Below are positions 52,341-60,910 of a stretch of DNA of 64,000 bases, piece after piece; positions within the stretch are counted from its first letter, which is position 1, and each line of letters begins with the position of its first letter. The DNA comes from Carboxylicivirga linearis. GTDB taxonomy: Bacteria > Bacteroidota > Bacteroidia > Bacteroidales > Marinilabiliaceae. The DNA is taken from contig NZ_JAGUCO010000002.1 of the NCBI RefSeq assembly GCF_018271995.1, forward strand, positions 248,001 through 312,000. Direction: 5' to 3'. Under the pieces are notes generated by a model. That model made no database searches. It saw nothing but the letters and a program-made list of their open reading frames with translations, and was not told the DNA's origin. The translations under genes were made by a program, and so were the position numbers.

Positions 52341-52802
52341 TTTCCCCTTTTTATGGTTAATAATCTCTCCGGCAATTAATTTTAGCTTGCATGAATAACC
52401 GGTTATTTCACGCAGCTTATTTATTCCCACTTTATCTGTAAGAATACAAACTCAAACATCAGTTTAACATCATTGTTCAAACCTGTTCTATCCTTTAAAT
52501 ATTTTTAGAATTTGATTGTATTTATTCACACAGCTCTTGAGCTGATTGATATTGCAAAATAAAAGCTCAGAGATTTCATATTTCTTGATCTATGATAAGA
52601 AATAATGTTTTCTGACATGATTACGATTAAAGAAGAGTAAATTCTAGAAATCGCTATTATAATTTATAAAACAATTGAATCATGGAGGTTAATACAAAAC
52701 GAAACAATCACTTAAATAAGGTATATAGTGCATTGCATCCCTACTTGATATCAGTATTTCCAACATCTAGATATTTAGGATTTAAACTATATAAAAACAG
52801 TG
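52341..52802. other. Gene-poor stretch with one possible small frame
   Basis: No well-supported gene. A 43-codon plus-strand frame, 52682-52813, starts MEVNTKRNNHLNKVYSALHP and ends inside the 3' end of the converging gene at 52803. It has no recognisable signal or -7 box, so I leave it as a possible small gene only. Confidence 0.35.
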
Positions 52803-53111
52803 TTAAAGCATAATACCTTCATTATGCACTTTTTCGTATATTGGAGTTTCGATATGGTTTTGATGCCAATCAGACTTATTAAACAAATACATCTTAAAGC
52901 TTTGCCCCGAAAACTTTTCTGCTTCATAACGAGCATTCACATATTGCTGTTCTACAGCATAATCTATCTCTTTGGGAGTTAATATATAAATTTCCGTTTC
53001 CCTATTATATCCATAACCCGATAGAGGAAGCACATATATATCTGCATATGGATCCAAAGATTGTATATTTTCTCTGATGTGATCTACTGCGTTTTGTGTA
53101 TCTGTATCCAT
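52803..53111 (-). CDS. Degenerate nucleotidyltransferase-like (MNT-type) protein
   Basis: The 102-residue protein matches the last part of small Bacteroidota nucleotidyltransferase-domain proteins, with the tail pattern KSDWHQNHIETPIYEKVHNEGI seen in them. The catalytic loop normally reads G-S-x-A-R-G and D-x-D; here LSGYGYNRETEIYIL stands at that place, with E-T-E in place of the paired aspartates. Length and gaps also suggest the domain is reduced. It is therefore either inactive or a different activity. The gene is divergent from the Crp/Fnr gene, 92 bp away. No HEPN partner follows, so a HEPN/MNT toxin pair is not supported. Confidence 0.62.
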   Translation of the reverse strand: MDTDTQNAVDHIRENIQSLDPYADIYVLPLSGYGYNRETEIYILTPKEIDYAVEQQYVNARYEAEKFSGQSFKMYLFNKSDWHQNHIETPIYEKVHNEGIML

Positions 53112-53203
53112 GCAACAAAAATAGAAATTAATTAATGGTATTCATCAGTAGTAATTTTTCTTTTTTGTTCTGTCAAATTGGTAAATTCTGTATCTTCGAC
53201 CAC

Positions 53204-53788
53204 ATGGAACAAAACAGGCCGAATCATAAACTCATCTATTATTTTTCGAAATGGACTGATATAAGCGAAGAAGCTGAAAAAATTATTCTTTCAGCTTTTG
53301 AGCCTCAATTTATTAAAAAGAAGAAGGATCTTTTGGTGGTAAATGATGTCTGTAATTATCTGTATTTTATCACTGATGGTTGCATGCGTTCATACTATGT
53401 AGATGAAAAAGGAGGTGAACACATCTTTCAGATTCGGATGGATAATAACTGGATAAGTGATTTGGAGAGTTTCTTTAGTAACCGTCCTTCGCATTATTAT
53501 ATAGAAGCCTTGGAGAATACCCATTATTTGCGCATATCAAAAGAGCGATTGGAGCAGCTTTATATAGAAGTTCCCAGTTTAGAAAGATACTTTCGCATAT
53601 TGTTTCAGAAAGCATACGTTAATTCTCTCAAACGATTAAATGCCACCATGTGGGAGCCTGCTTCTGACAGGTATAATGAAATGTTGAAAGAGCATCCTGA
53701 AATGTTTCAGCGCGTGCCTTTGGTTTATATTGCTTCTTATTTGGGTATCACACCCGAAAGTTTAAGCCGCATTCGCAAGAAAAAATAA
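53204..53788 (+). CDS. Crp/Fnr-family transcriptional regulator
   Basis: From the ATG at 53204 the protein has 194 residues: a cyclic-nucleotide-binding-type beta barrel (about 25-115, KKKDLLVVNDVCNYLYFITDGCMR, read in parts) and a C-terminal helix-turn-helix (RVPLVYIASYLGITPESLSRIRKK). The ligand site lacks an obvious RSA-type cAMP motif, as usual for Bacteroidota members, so the effector is not known. A frame from 53135 adds 23 residues but reads through the promoter. The next three genes (NTF2-like, YceI, AzoR) are in the same direction and are its likely targets (inference). Confidence 0.88.
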   Translation: MEQNRPNHKLIYYFSKWTDISEEAEKIILSAFEPQFIKKKKDLLVVNDVCNYLYFITDGCMRSYYVDEKGGEHIFQIRMDNNWISDLESFFSNRPSHYYIEALENTHYLRISKERLEQLYIEVPSLERYFRILFQKAYVNSLKRLNATMWEPASDRYNEMLKEHPEMFQRVPLVYIASYLGITPESLSRIRKKK

Positions 53789-53880
53789 TTTCATTACTTT
53801 CTTTTCAAGGTTAAGCCTCTCTTAACCTATATCAATTGTAATTCTTAACATAGGTCAAGTAGATTACTTTTTGCACCCTC

Positions 53881-53888
53881 TACTTTTG
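53881..53888 (+). promoter_or_regulatory. Candidate -7 box for the NTF2-like / YceI operon
   Basis: TACTTTTG matches TAnnTTTG exactly, 27 bp before the ATG at 53915. A TAGGTCAAG stretch upstream could be a regulator site, but no symmetry is clear. Confidence 0.5.
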
Positions 53889-53914
53889 TATCGTAACATT
53901 AAAGCAAATGAACG

Positions 53915-54292
53915 ATGCTAAAATTAGATTTAAAAAATATGGCCATCGACGAAAGGGTGAAAAGACTGAACACCATGATTGAAGAGCGCCAGATATTGCA
54001 GGCCTTTGAGAAGTTCTATGCCGAGGATGTAACACTCCAGGATAATGAAAACGATCCTTTAATAGGGAAAGATATCTGCCGAAAAAAACAAGAGGAATTC
54101 GTTACAGGTATTTTGGATTATAAAAAGGCAAAAGCACGTAATACATTAATCAGTAACAACATTTCGGTAGTTGAGTGGGATATGGATTACACACACGAGG
54201 AATGGGGTCATCGTAGCCTTAAAATGATTACCGTTCAACGATGGAATACGGAAGGCGAAATTATTAATGAGAAGTATTACTACAATAGATAA
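53915..54292 (+). CDS. SnoaL/NTF2-like protein
   Basis: The 125-residue protein has the cone-shaped alpha+beta fold of SnoaL-like polyketide cyclases and NTF2 relatives: an N-terminal helix (RVKRLNTMIEERQILQAFEKFY in parts), YAEDVTLQDNENDPLIGKD, and paired strands ISVVEWDMDYTH and KMITVQRWNTEGEIINEKYYY. Such domains bind small hydrophobic molecules and can be enzymes or carriers. It is followed by yceI and azoR with 30- and 77-bp gaps, so it sits at the head of a small redox-related cluster. Confidence 0.8.
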   Translation: MLKLDLKNMAIDERVKRLNTMIEERQILQAFEKFYAEDVTLQDNENDPLIGKDICRKKQEEFVTGILDYKKAKARNTLISNNISVVEWDMDYTHEEWGHRSLKMITVQRWNTEGEIINEKYYYNR

Positions 54293-54322
54293 ATAATTAA
54301 AATCAAATAAATTACTTAAGTT

Positions 54323-54889
54323 ATGAAAACAATAAAATTAGTATTCGCAGCATTATTGATTGCAGCAAGCGTCAACACTTTTGCACAGAAAAAAGAGGTG
54401 AAAACAGATGCTTCATCTGTTGTATGGACTGGAAAGAAAATTGCCGGATCGCACACCGGAGGAATTGACTTGAAAGATGGGTACATTGAGTTGAAAGATG
54501 GTAAATTAACTGGTGGTAAATTTGTTTTGGACATGAACAGCATTACCAATACCGACCTGGAAGATGAAGGATATAATAGTAAATTGGTTGGACACCTTAA
54601 GTCCGATGACTTTTTTGGTGTAGCCAGCTATCCTACTTCTGAATTTGTAATTACAAAAGTATCAAATAAAGGTGATGATAAAGCTACAGTTACCGGTACT
54701 TTAACGATAAAGGGAAAGAGTGAAAAAATCAGTTTTGATGTATTAAAAAAGGGTAAGGGGTACACAGCTCAGATTAAAGTGGATCGATCGAAATTTGACG
54801 TTCGTTATGGATCCGATTCGTTCTTCGATAATTTGGGAGACAAAGCCATTGATGACATATTTATTTTAGATGTAGAATTGGCTATTTAA
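54323..54889 (+). CDS. YceI-family exported lipid-binding protein
   Basis: The 188-residue protein has a signal peptide (cut near TFAQK, about 22) and the YceI lipocalin-like barrel: SSVVWTGKKIAGSHTGGIDLKDG, KFVLDMNSITNTDLEDE, HLKSDDFFGVASYPTSEF, VTGTLTIKGKSEKISF, and VDRSKFDVRYGSDSFFDNLGDKAIDD (in parts). YceI proteins bind polyisoprenoids such as quinones in the periplasm. Its position with DoxX, AzoR and an NTF2-like protein fits quinone or electrophile handling (inference). Confidence 0.92.
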   Translation: MKTIKLVFAALLIAASVNTFAQKKEVKTDASSVVWTGKKIAGSHTGGIDLKDGYIELKDGKLTGGKFVLDMNSITNTDLEDEGYNSKLVGHLKSDDFFGVASYPTSEFVITKVSNKGDDKATVTGTLTIKGKSEKISFDVLKKGKGYTAQIKVDRSKFDVRYGSDSFFDNLGDKAIDDIFILDVELAI

Positions 54890-54965
54890 TTAAACAAAGC
54901 AAATGCAGGGCTTATAATAGTTCTGCATTGCTTATTCTTTCTACCAACCTCACAAATATGAACAA

Positions 54966-55577
54966 ATGAATATACTAATTGTAAAATACCTGCCATCAGG
55001 TGAAACTTCTAATACTCTAACGTTACTTAATTATTTCAAGCAGAATTTAGGAAGTGAGCACAACATTATTGAAAGAGATTTAATTGAAACACCGGCACAA
55101 CACTTCAACTACACTTCAATGAAGGCCTATAAAATGCGTAATTACGGTGGGCAAATTCTTACAGGTGAATTAGCTGAATCTATTCAATCGATAGATATGC
55201 TAACTGATGAATTTATGAGTGCAGATTTGGTTGTATTAGCTACGCCCATGCATAATTTTTCGTTACCAGGCATGATTAAATTATATTTTGATGCCATTAT
55301 GCAAAACGGAAAAGTATTTAAATATGAAGATGGCAAACAGTATGGTTTAATGACAAATACTAAGTTTGCTACTATTTATACCAGTATGGGAAGTTACAAG
55401 GGCGAATATGGATTTATGGATAATCTCAAAACCATATTAAAGATAGAGTTGGATTTTATGGGTATCAAAGACTATCAGTTTATTCATGCTGCCACAGGTA
55501 ATACAAGCCTAATGGAAATGCAAATAAATCGAGCTAAAGAAAGTATTGATGCTTTAATTGATAAATGGCAATTATAA
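54966..55577 (+). CDS. azoR: FMN-dependent NADH-azoreductase
   Basis: AzoR reduces azo compounds and quinones with NADH and FMN. The 203-residue protein has the flavodoxin-like fold of the family: N-terminal LIVKYLPSGETSNTLTLL for the FMN phosphate, SADLVVLATPMHNFSLPGMIKLYFDAIMQNGKVFKY (in parts) and YTSMGSYKGEYGFMDNLKTIL. It is the third gene after the Crp/Fnr regulator. A weak hairpin precedes it (around 54897-54933), so it may be partly uncoupled from yceI. Confidence 0.88.
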   Translation: MNILIVKYLPSGETSNTLTLLNYFKQNLGSEHNIIERDLIETPAQHFNYTSMKAYKMRNYGGQILTGELAESIQSIDMLTDEFMSADLVVLATPMHNFSLPGMIKLYFDAIMQNGKVFKYEDGKQYGLMTNTKFATIYTSMGSYKGEYGFMDNLKTILKIELDFMGIKDYQFIHAATGNTSLMEMQINRAKESIDALIDKWQL

Positions 55578-55588
55578 TCTAAACTCCT

Positions 55589-55620
55589 AACCGGCAGTAT
55601 CAATTACATGCCGGTTATTT
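55589..55620. terminator. Terminator between azoR and the esterase gene
   Basis: AACCGGCA (55589-55596) and TGCCGGTT (55609-55616) are perfect arms; the T-run is short on both sides. Confidence 0.6.
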
Positions 55621-56892
55621 ACATTGACTTTTAAGAAATTCTAATGACTTCTTATTGGTTTCACCAAAGCGCCAGTGTCCAGATATGGGCGTAATATGAT
55701 TTTCTTTCGGAGCCGTAATTACATTATAAGCTGCATAAACCGATGTTGGGCAACAGGTTCGGTCGTTATAGCCCCAAGAATAGAATCCGGGTACTTTTAT
55801 CATACGAGCAAAATTAACAACATCATAATAAGCTGAAGTCATTAATCGTTCATCAGTTAGCAATTCAATATTTTTAAACATATGTGGCCAACCTCCGGCT
55901 CTTCCTTTGGCATACCCCGATAAGTCGCATAATGCAGGATAAAATGCAACCAATGCAGTTACTTTTTCATTTAAAGCGGCTGTTATAATTGATAAAGCAC
56001 CTCCCTGACTTCCTCCTGTAACAAAAACATTTTTTCCATCAAATTCAGGTAGAGTGCACAGGTAATCAACACACTTAACACAAGATAGATAAACATTTTT
56101 GTAATAATAATCTTCTTTTTTATCCAGATTGACAAACATATATTTTCCAAATGCCCTGCTTATTTGCTTATAGGTATTTTTATCAAGCATTGGATTTATA
56201 CCATGTATTTCAATACTTAGACTTATATATCCATCTTCGGCAAATCCCATATAAGGTTTAATTGGTTTAACACCTGCCCCGGGTGGAGCAAAAAGCACTG
56301 GGTATTTCCCCTCGGCTCGAGGTTTACACAAATATCCATAAACACTTTTTTTGTCAGAGTTATTACTTAAATGGAATAAATAAACAACTACCTTTTCTGT
56401 ACTGTATTCAGGAAGATGGGTAAGTGTAGTTTTAAAATCTTTTTCTCTTACTTCTGCTATATTTTGCACCCAAAAAGACTCAAAATCTGACGGATAAGCT
56501 TGAGTTGTTTCAATTAAATGAGGTGAAAAAGCAAGGTTAATCTGATTTTTATATATTTTACCTTCAACAACTACGGATATTTTTAATTGGCGAAAACCGG
56601 GTTTATCAGCTGTTCCTATATTTATGTTGGCCTTTCCATCTTTGAGTTTGATTATGCCTTTTTTTTCAGACACTAAAAGTTCAGGGCCAAATTCATAACT
56701 AATCTCACCCCCCTGAACAGGAACTCCAAATTTCAGTACTGTTATTAAAACCTCTGCCTCTTCCCCGGTATGATAAATCCAATCTGCATGATCAGGAGTT
56801 AATAATATATCAACCAGATTAATAGGAGCCGGAGAATTTTGAGATGCACAATTGAAACTTAGCACCAAAAATAATAGAAGACAGATCCTCAT
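55615..56892 (-). CDS. Acetyl-xylan-esterase-like alpha/beta hydrolase
   Basis: The 425-residue protein has a signal peptide (MRICLLLFLVLSFNCASQ; the Cys lacks a good lipobox), an N-terminal beta-sandwich of about 120 residues (EAEVLITVLKFGVPVQGGE in part) and a C-terminal alpha/beta hydrolase of the AXE1/cephalosporin-C deacetylase group. The nucleophile elbow is GGSQGGAL, and the Asp and His lie in GYNDRTCCPTS and PISGHWRFGE. It would remove acetyl groups from a polysaccharide in the periplasm. It lies at the 3' end of the minus-strand carbohydrate block, separated from it by the cold-shock gene. Confidence 0.87.
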   Translation of the reverse strand: MRICLLLFLVLSFNCASQNSPAPINLVDILLTPDHADWIYHTGEEAEVLITVLKFGVPVQGGEISYEFGPELLVSEKKGIIKLKDGKANINIGTADKPGFRQLKISVVVEGKIYKNQINLAFSPHLIETTQAYPSDFESFWVQNIAEVREKDFKTTLTHLPEYSTEKVVVYLFHLSNNSDKKSVYGYLCKPRAEGKYPVLFAPPGAGVKPIKPYMGFAEDGYISLSIEIHGINPMLDKNTYKQISRAFGKYMFVNLDKKEDYYYKNVYLSCVKCVDYLCTLPEFDGKNVFVTGGSQGGALSIITAALNEKVTALVAFYPALCDLSGYAKGRAGGWPHMFKNIELLTDERLMTSAYYDVVNFARMIKVPGFYSWGYNDRTCCPTSVYAAYNVITAPKENHITPISGHWRFGETNKKSLEFLKSQCK

Positions 56893-57058
56893 ATTTCAGA
56901 TGTTATTATAATATATGATTGAAAATACAATAGATGAAGCGATCTTTAGATCAATCGTTATATATTAATAAATCAAGGAAGTAGTGAAGAGTTTTCATAT
57001 AAATTGAAGCTCAAATGAATGGATCTCATTAAAGCTTCCAATTTATATTACTGATAAA

Positions 57059-57502
57059 CTATACCTTTTTTACCTTAACGGCATTCATTCCTTTTAGGCC
57101 CTTTTCTAATTCAAAGCTAACAATATTGCCTTCAACAATTTCTTCGGTAAGACCATTTACATGCACAAAAAATCTTTCGCGTGTTTCTTTTTCAATAATA
57201 AAGCCAAATCCTTTTGAGTGATCGAAAAAGTCAACCCTTCCGGTATGAACAGGATCGATTTCAATATCTTCTTTTTTAGGAGTACTAATCTCAATGCTTT
57301 CGGCTTCAACCTTTGATTTTTGCATTGGGTCTGGAGGAGTATCGGTAATATTTCCGTTTTCATCTACATAAGCAATCATATCATCGAAATCAGCTTTACC
57401 ACCAGCTTTACGCTCTTCTAATTTCTTTTGCTTATCCTGCCTTTTCTTTAATCTTTTTTTCTCTTTTTCTTTTTTACCAAATGTCTGTTTCGACTTCGCC
57501 AT
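57059..57502 (-). CDS. Cold-shock-domain protein with basic N-terminal extension
   Basis: The 147-residue protein has a lysine-rich N-terminus (KEKEKKRLKKRQDKQKKLEE in part), an acidic linker, and a C-terminal cold-shock domain at about 83-145: GRVDFFDHSKGFGFI and ERFFVHVNGL (RNP1- and RNP2-like motifs) and NIVSFELEKGLKG. This is the layout of the Bacteroidota cold-shock proteins that bind RNA. The roughly 300-bp region upstream may be a structured leader. It is unrelated to the carbohydrate genes on both sides. Confidence 0.9.
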   Translation of the reverse strand: MAKSKQTFGKKEKEKKRLKKRQDKQKKLEERKAGGKADFDDMIAYVDENGNITDTPPDPMQKSKVEAESIEISTPKKEDIEIDPVHTGRVDFFDHSKGFGFIIEKETRERFFVHVNGLTEEIVEGNIVSFELEKGLKGMNAVKVKKV

Positions 57503-57800
57503 TCTAAAATTTTAATTTTAATATTTCCCGAAGGTAATCAAATTAATTTCCATAAAAGATTATTTCTGAAATAACAGCAATAATCTACTCATTAAAACTT
57601 ATCTGAATTCTTATAGTATGCTTTGAAAATAACAACTTTATTAATTCTCATAAATAGAAAATGAGAAATCAATGGGTACAATATAAGAAGTGTTAACAGC
57701 TATGCCATCAATAGTGGCAGCTTCCCATTGTACCGACATATCTTTACATTACTCGAAGCGCTAATAATCCTCCCTTCTTAAATTTGATTTATGTTATATA
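57503..57800 (-). other. Gene-free region with pairing segments upstream of the cold-shock gene
   Basis: No gene. At 57670-57734 two partly exclusive pairings are possible: CAATGGG with CCCATTG, or GGTACAAT with ATTGTACC, around an inner stem TGCCA / TGGCA. On the minus strand it lies about 170-230 nt before the cold-shock start and could be in the 5' leader of that mRNA, or the end of the esterase transcript. Confidence 0.4.
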
Positions 57801-58580
57801 TTATTTTTTCCTATTTGAAAAAAGCCATTTTAGCAATTTAGGTTCAGCTAGAGCCGGATCCCAACTGTTATGATTGGCCTCTGGATAAATTGTATATTGA
57901 GTCTGCTTATTAAATGGTTTAACTTTTTCGTATACTTCTCTAGAATAATGCATAGGCACTACATCATCCTTACCTCCATGAAAAAACCAAATTGGTTTAT
58001 TTTGATACATTGAAGCTAATTCGGCATTATGTCCACCACAAATGATGGTAGCTGCAGCATATTTATTTTTAAAACGATATAAGAACTCCAATGATCCAAT
58101 ACCCCCCATGGAAATACCCATGATATAAAGTCTACTCTCATCAACATGTCCACTTTCTATCATTTCATCTACTAATTGATCAACCATTAAGGCAGGCCAT
58201 GGTGCTTTATCATCAACCGGAAACTCAAATATCCATTCACCATCTTTATTTTTGTGTTTTTGTCGGTTTGTCCACATAATACCATTGGGGCATTGAGGAA
58301 ATACGACTATGGCAGGATATTTCTTTCGATTTTTCTGATTGAGAAATAATTGACCTCCATGCGTCAGCTGTTTTTGATTATCACTGCCTCTTTCTCCGGC
58401 ACCGTGCATAAATAATACCATTGGGTACTTCTTACCCGGTTTCATATTTTCAGGATATAAAATACGATATTGAAGAGTATCAGAACCTTTAACAAACAAT
58501 TTTTTTTGGTAAGCATCATAATCTTGTGCCCAAAGGGTTCCAGCAATAAAAGTCAGTATCAGTAAACTTAAAATACGCAT
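57801..58580 (-). CDS. Exported alpha/beta-hydrolase esterase
   Basis: The 259-residue protein has a signal peptide (cut near LWAQD, about 19) and a polyhydroxybutyrate-depolymerase/feruloyl-esterase-like fold: PMVLFMHGAGERGSDN (oxyanion hole), MGISMGGIGSLEFLYRF with the nucleophilic Ser near 157, GGKDDVVPMHYS with Asp, and YPEANHNSWDPAL with His. It would cleave an ester on the substrate of the following hydrolases, for example an acyl group or a phenolic ester. It follows the GH3 gene by 5 bp, so it is in the same operon. Confidence 0.88.
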   Translation of the reverse strand: MRILSLLILTFIAGTLWAQDYDAYQKKLFVKGSDTLQYRILYPENMKPGKKYPMVLFMHGAGERGSDNQKQLTHGGQLFLNQKNRKKYPAIVVFPQCPNGIMWTNRQKHKNKDGEWIFEFPVDDKAPWPALMVDQLVDEMIESGHVDESRLYIMGISMGGIGSLEFLYRFKNKYAAATIICGGHNAELASMYQNKPIWFFHGGKDDVVPMHYSREVYEKVKPFNKQTQYTIYPEANHNSWDPALAEPKLLKWLFSNRKK

Positions 58581-58585
58581 ATTTA

Positions 58586-60898
58586 CTATTTTAATTCAAA
58601 GGTTAAGTGGTTACTTTCATCCGATGAGCTGCTTGCTATCCAAACATCAAACTCTCCGGCTTCGGCTACCCAATTATTATTGATATCATACAAACTTATC
58701 ATTTCTTCAGTGATCTCAATGTCCACTTTTACCGATTCACCAGCTTTTAATGTTATTTTTTGGAAACCTTTTAATTCTTTAACAGGTCTTGAAACCGAAG
58801 CTTTTCTATCTCTAATATAAAGTTGAACAACTTCTTCTCCGTCAAAAAATCCTGTATTACTAACTTCTACCGAAGCGATAATGCTTTCCCCTTTTGTTAA
58901 AGAAGAAGAACTTATTGATGGTGAAGAATAAATGAATTGAGTATAACTTAATCCATGGCCAAATGGGTACAAAGGTGTATTTTCTACATCAATGTATGAT
59001 GAGCGATAATCAGCAGGTCTTTCCTCGTTAAATGGACGTCCTGTATTTTTACTGTTATAGTAGATGGGAATTTGTCCTACATTGCGCGGGAAAGTCATCA
59101 CTAATTTACCTGATGGATTATAGTCTCCGGCCAAAACATCAGCTACGGCAGTACCTGACATTAATCCGGGATACCATGCCTCTACTATGGCATCTACATT
59201 TTCATCTTCCCATGATAAATCCAATGGACGACCATTAAACAATACCAAAACAATAGGTTTACCTGTCTTCTTTAACTCTTTAAGCAACTCTCGTTGGTTT
59301 CCTGGTAATGTAATATCTGAACGGCTTGCAGCTTCTCCTGACCAATGAAAGTTCTCTCCCAATGCAGCAATTATTACATCGCTTTGAGAAGCTATTCTAA
59401 TGGCTTCTGAAAAACCATTCTTATCTGGCACATTAACTGTTGAAACGTGTGCGGTAGATCGATCAATCAATGGTAGGGTTATCCCTTGCGCATATGTTAA
59501 TTTAACTTTTGTCCCAGCGTATTTAGCCTCTAATCCTTCTCTTAATGTAACAGATTTAGACCTGTCTCCTTTTATAGCCCACTCGCCATTTAAGCTTTCT
59601 CGCTCATCAACAAAGGGACCGATTACAGCCACCCGTTTGGCCTTTGCCTTTTCAAGAGGTAAGATACTGTTATGGTTTTTGAGTAATACTATTGACTTTT
59701 GCGCTGCTGTATGAGCCAATTTCTTATGCTGAGGATTATTAATTACGTTCCTTTCTCTATCAGCATTAAAATATCTGAATGGATCATCAAATAAACCCAA
59801 TAGAAATTTCATTTCCAGTATGCGAGATACAGCTACATCAATTTGCGACTCTTTAATTTTTCCTTCATCAACTAACTCTTTCAGATGTGTTACAAAAGCC
59901 TCACTAATCATGTCCATGTCAACTCCAGCATTAAGACTTAACTCAGCGCCTTGCTTTAGGTCTTTAGCAATGCCATGATCGATCAATTCCATAATTGCGG
60001 TATAGTCAGTTACAACCATACCGCCAAAACCCCATGTATCCCTTAAAATATCGGTAAAGATGTATTTATTCGCCGTACAAGGCACGCCGTTTAAATCATT
60101 GAAAGCAGTCATAAAAGACGCTACTCCTTCGTCTACAGCTGCTTTAAAAGGAGGTAGATATGTTTCATGTAAAGTTCTGTCTGATATATCCACTGTGTTA
60201 TAATCGCGCCCTGCCTGAGCCGCTCCATAAGCAACAAAATGCTTGACACAAGCCATCATGGTGTTATTTTTTGTCAGATCTTTATAATCATTAATTCCCT
60301 GAAATCCTCTTACACGTGCACGAGCCACCAAACTCCCATAGTATACATCTTCTCCAGCGCCTTCCATTACTCTTCCCCAACGCGGATCGCGAGCAATATC
60401 AATCATAGGTGCAAAATTCCATGCTACCCCCGATGCTGTTGCCTCTTCAGCTGCCACACGAGCTGTTTTTTCCATCAAATCCAAGTCCCATGAACATGCT
60501 TCTGCCAGCGGAATTGGAAAAGTTGTTTCAAGTCCATGAATGACATCTGCTGCAAACAACATGGGAATCTTGAGTCTAGAATATTTTAAATTCTGCTTCT
60601 GTAACATACGAAGGTGATCGGCCCCAAACACATTAAACGTGCTGCCAATCATACCTTTTTTCAAGTATTCGCCCGACTTATTATCGCTTACTTCACCTGT
60701 AGCAGCAAAATTACCCGAATATTGATTCATCTGCCCGATCTTTTCTTCGAGAGTCATCAAACTTAAAACCGAGTCAACTTTATGCTCAACTACCGGATCG
60801 CCACTGTAGCTTTTCCATTTTGTTGTTTTAGTTTTTTCCGATGAACAAGCTGCAAATACACCGAGTGCTATAATTATCCAAATGAGATTCTTTTTCAT
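58586..60898 (-). CDS. bglX: GH3 beta-glucosidase lipoprotein
   Basis: The 770-residue protein has a lipoprotein signal (FAACSS, Cys18). It is a full GH3: TIM-like domain with the nucleophile Asp298 in FGGMVVTDY, the (alpha/beta)6-sandwich with the acid/base Glu522 in HWSGEAASRSD, and a C-terminal fibronectin-III-like domain (about 680-765). The family hydrolyses terminal beta-glucosyl or related residues. Its neighbour at the other side of the sulfatase is a GH144-like enzyme; GH144 with GH3 is known for beta-1,2-glucan breakdown, so this may be the exo-acting partner (inference). Confidence 0.93.
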   Translation of the reverse strand: MKKNLIWIIIALGVFAACSSEKTKTTKWKSYSGDPVVEHKVDSVLSLMTLEEKIGQMNQYSGNFAATGEVSDNKSGEYLKKGMIGSTFNVFGADHLRMLQKQNLKYSRLKIPMLFAADVIHGLETTFPIPLAEACSWDLDLMEKTARVAAEEATASGVAWNFAPMIDIARDPRWGRVMEGAGEDVYYGSLVARARVRGFQGINDYKDLTKNNTMMACVKHFVAYGAAQAGRDYNTVDISDRTLHETYLPPFKAAVDEGVASFMTAFNDLNGVPCTANKYIFTDILRDTWGFGGMVVTDYTAIMELIDHGIAKDLKQGAELSLNAGVDMDMISEAFVTHLKELVDEGKIKESQIDVAVSRILEMKFLLGLFDDPFRYFNADRERNVINNPQHKKLAHTAAQKSIVLLKNHNSILPLEKAKAKRVAVIGPFVDERESLNGEWAIKGDRSKSVTLREGLEAKYAGTKVKLTYAQGITLPLIDRSTAHVSTVNVPDKNGFSEAIRIASQSDVIIAALGENFHWSGEAASRSDITLPGNQRELLKELKKTGKPIVLVLFNGRPLDLSWEDENVDAIVEAWYPGLMSGTAVADVLAGDYNPSGKLVMTFPRNVGQIPIYYNSKNTGRPFNEERPADYRSSYIDVENTPLYPFGHGLSYTQFIYSSPSISSSSLTKGESIIASVEVSNTGFFDGEEVVQLYIRDRKASVSRPVKELKGFQKITLKAGESVKVDIEITEEMISLYDINNNWVAEAGEFDVWIASSSSDESNHLTFELK

Positions 60899-60910
60899 GA
60901 CATAGAATTT

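Noticed and set aside
52800-52982. 60-residue plus-strand frame opposite the nucleotidyltransferase-like gene
   Set aside because: It is antisense to a gene with better family support and has no promoter.
52803-53111. HEPN/MNT toxin-antitoxin system
   Set aside because: No HEPN gene is adjacent, and the nucleotidyltransferase motif is altered.
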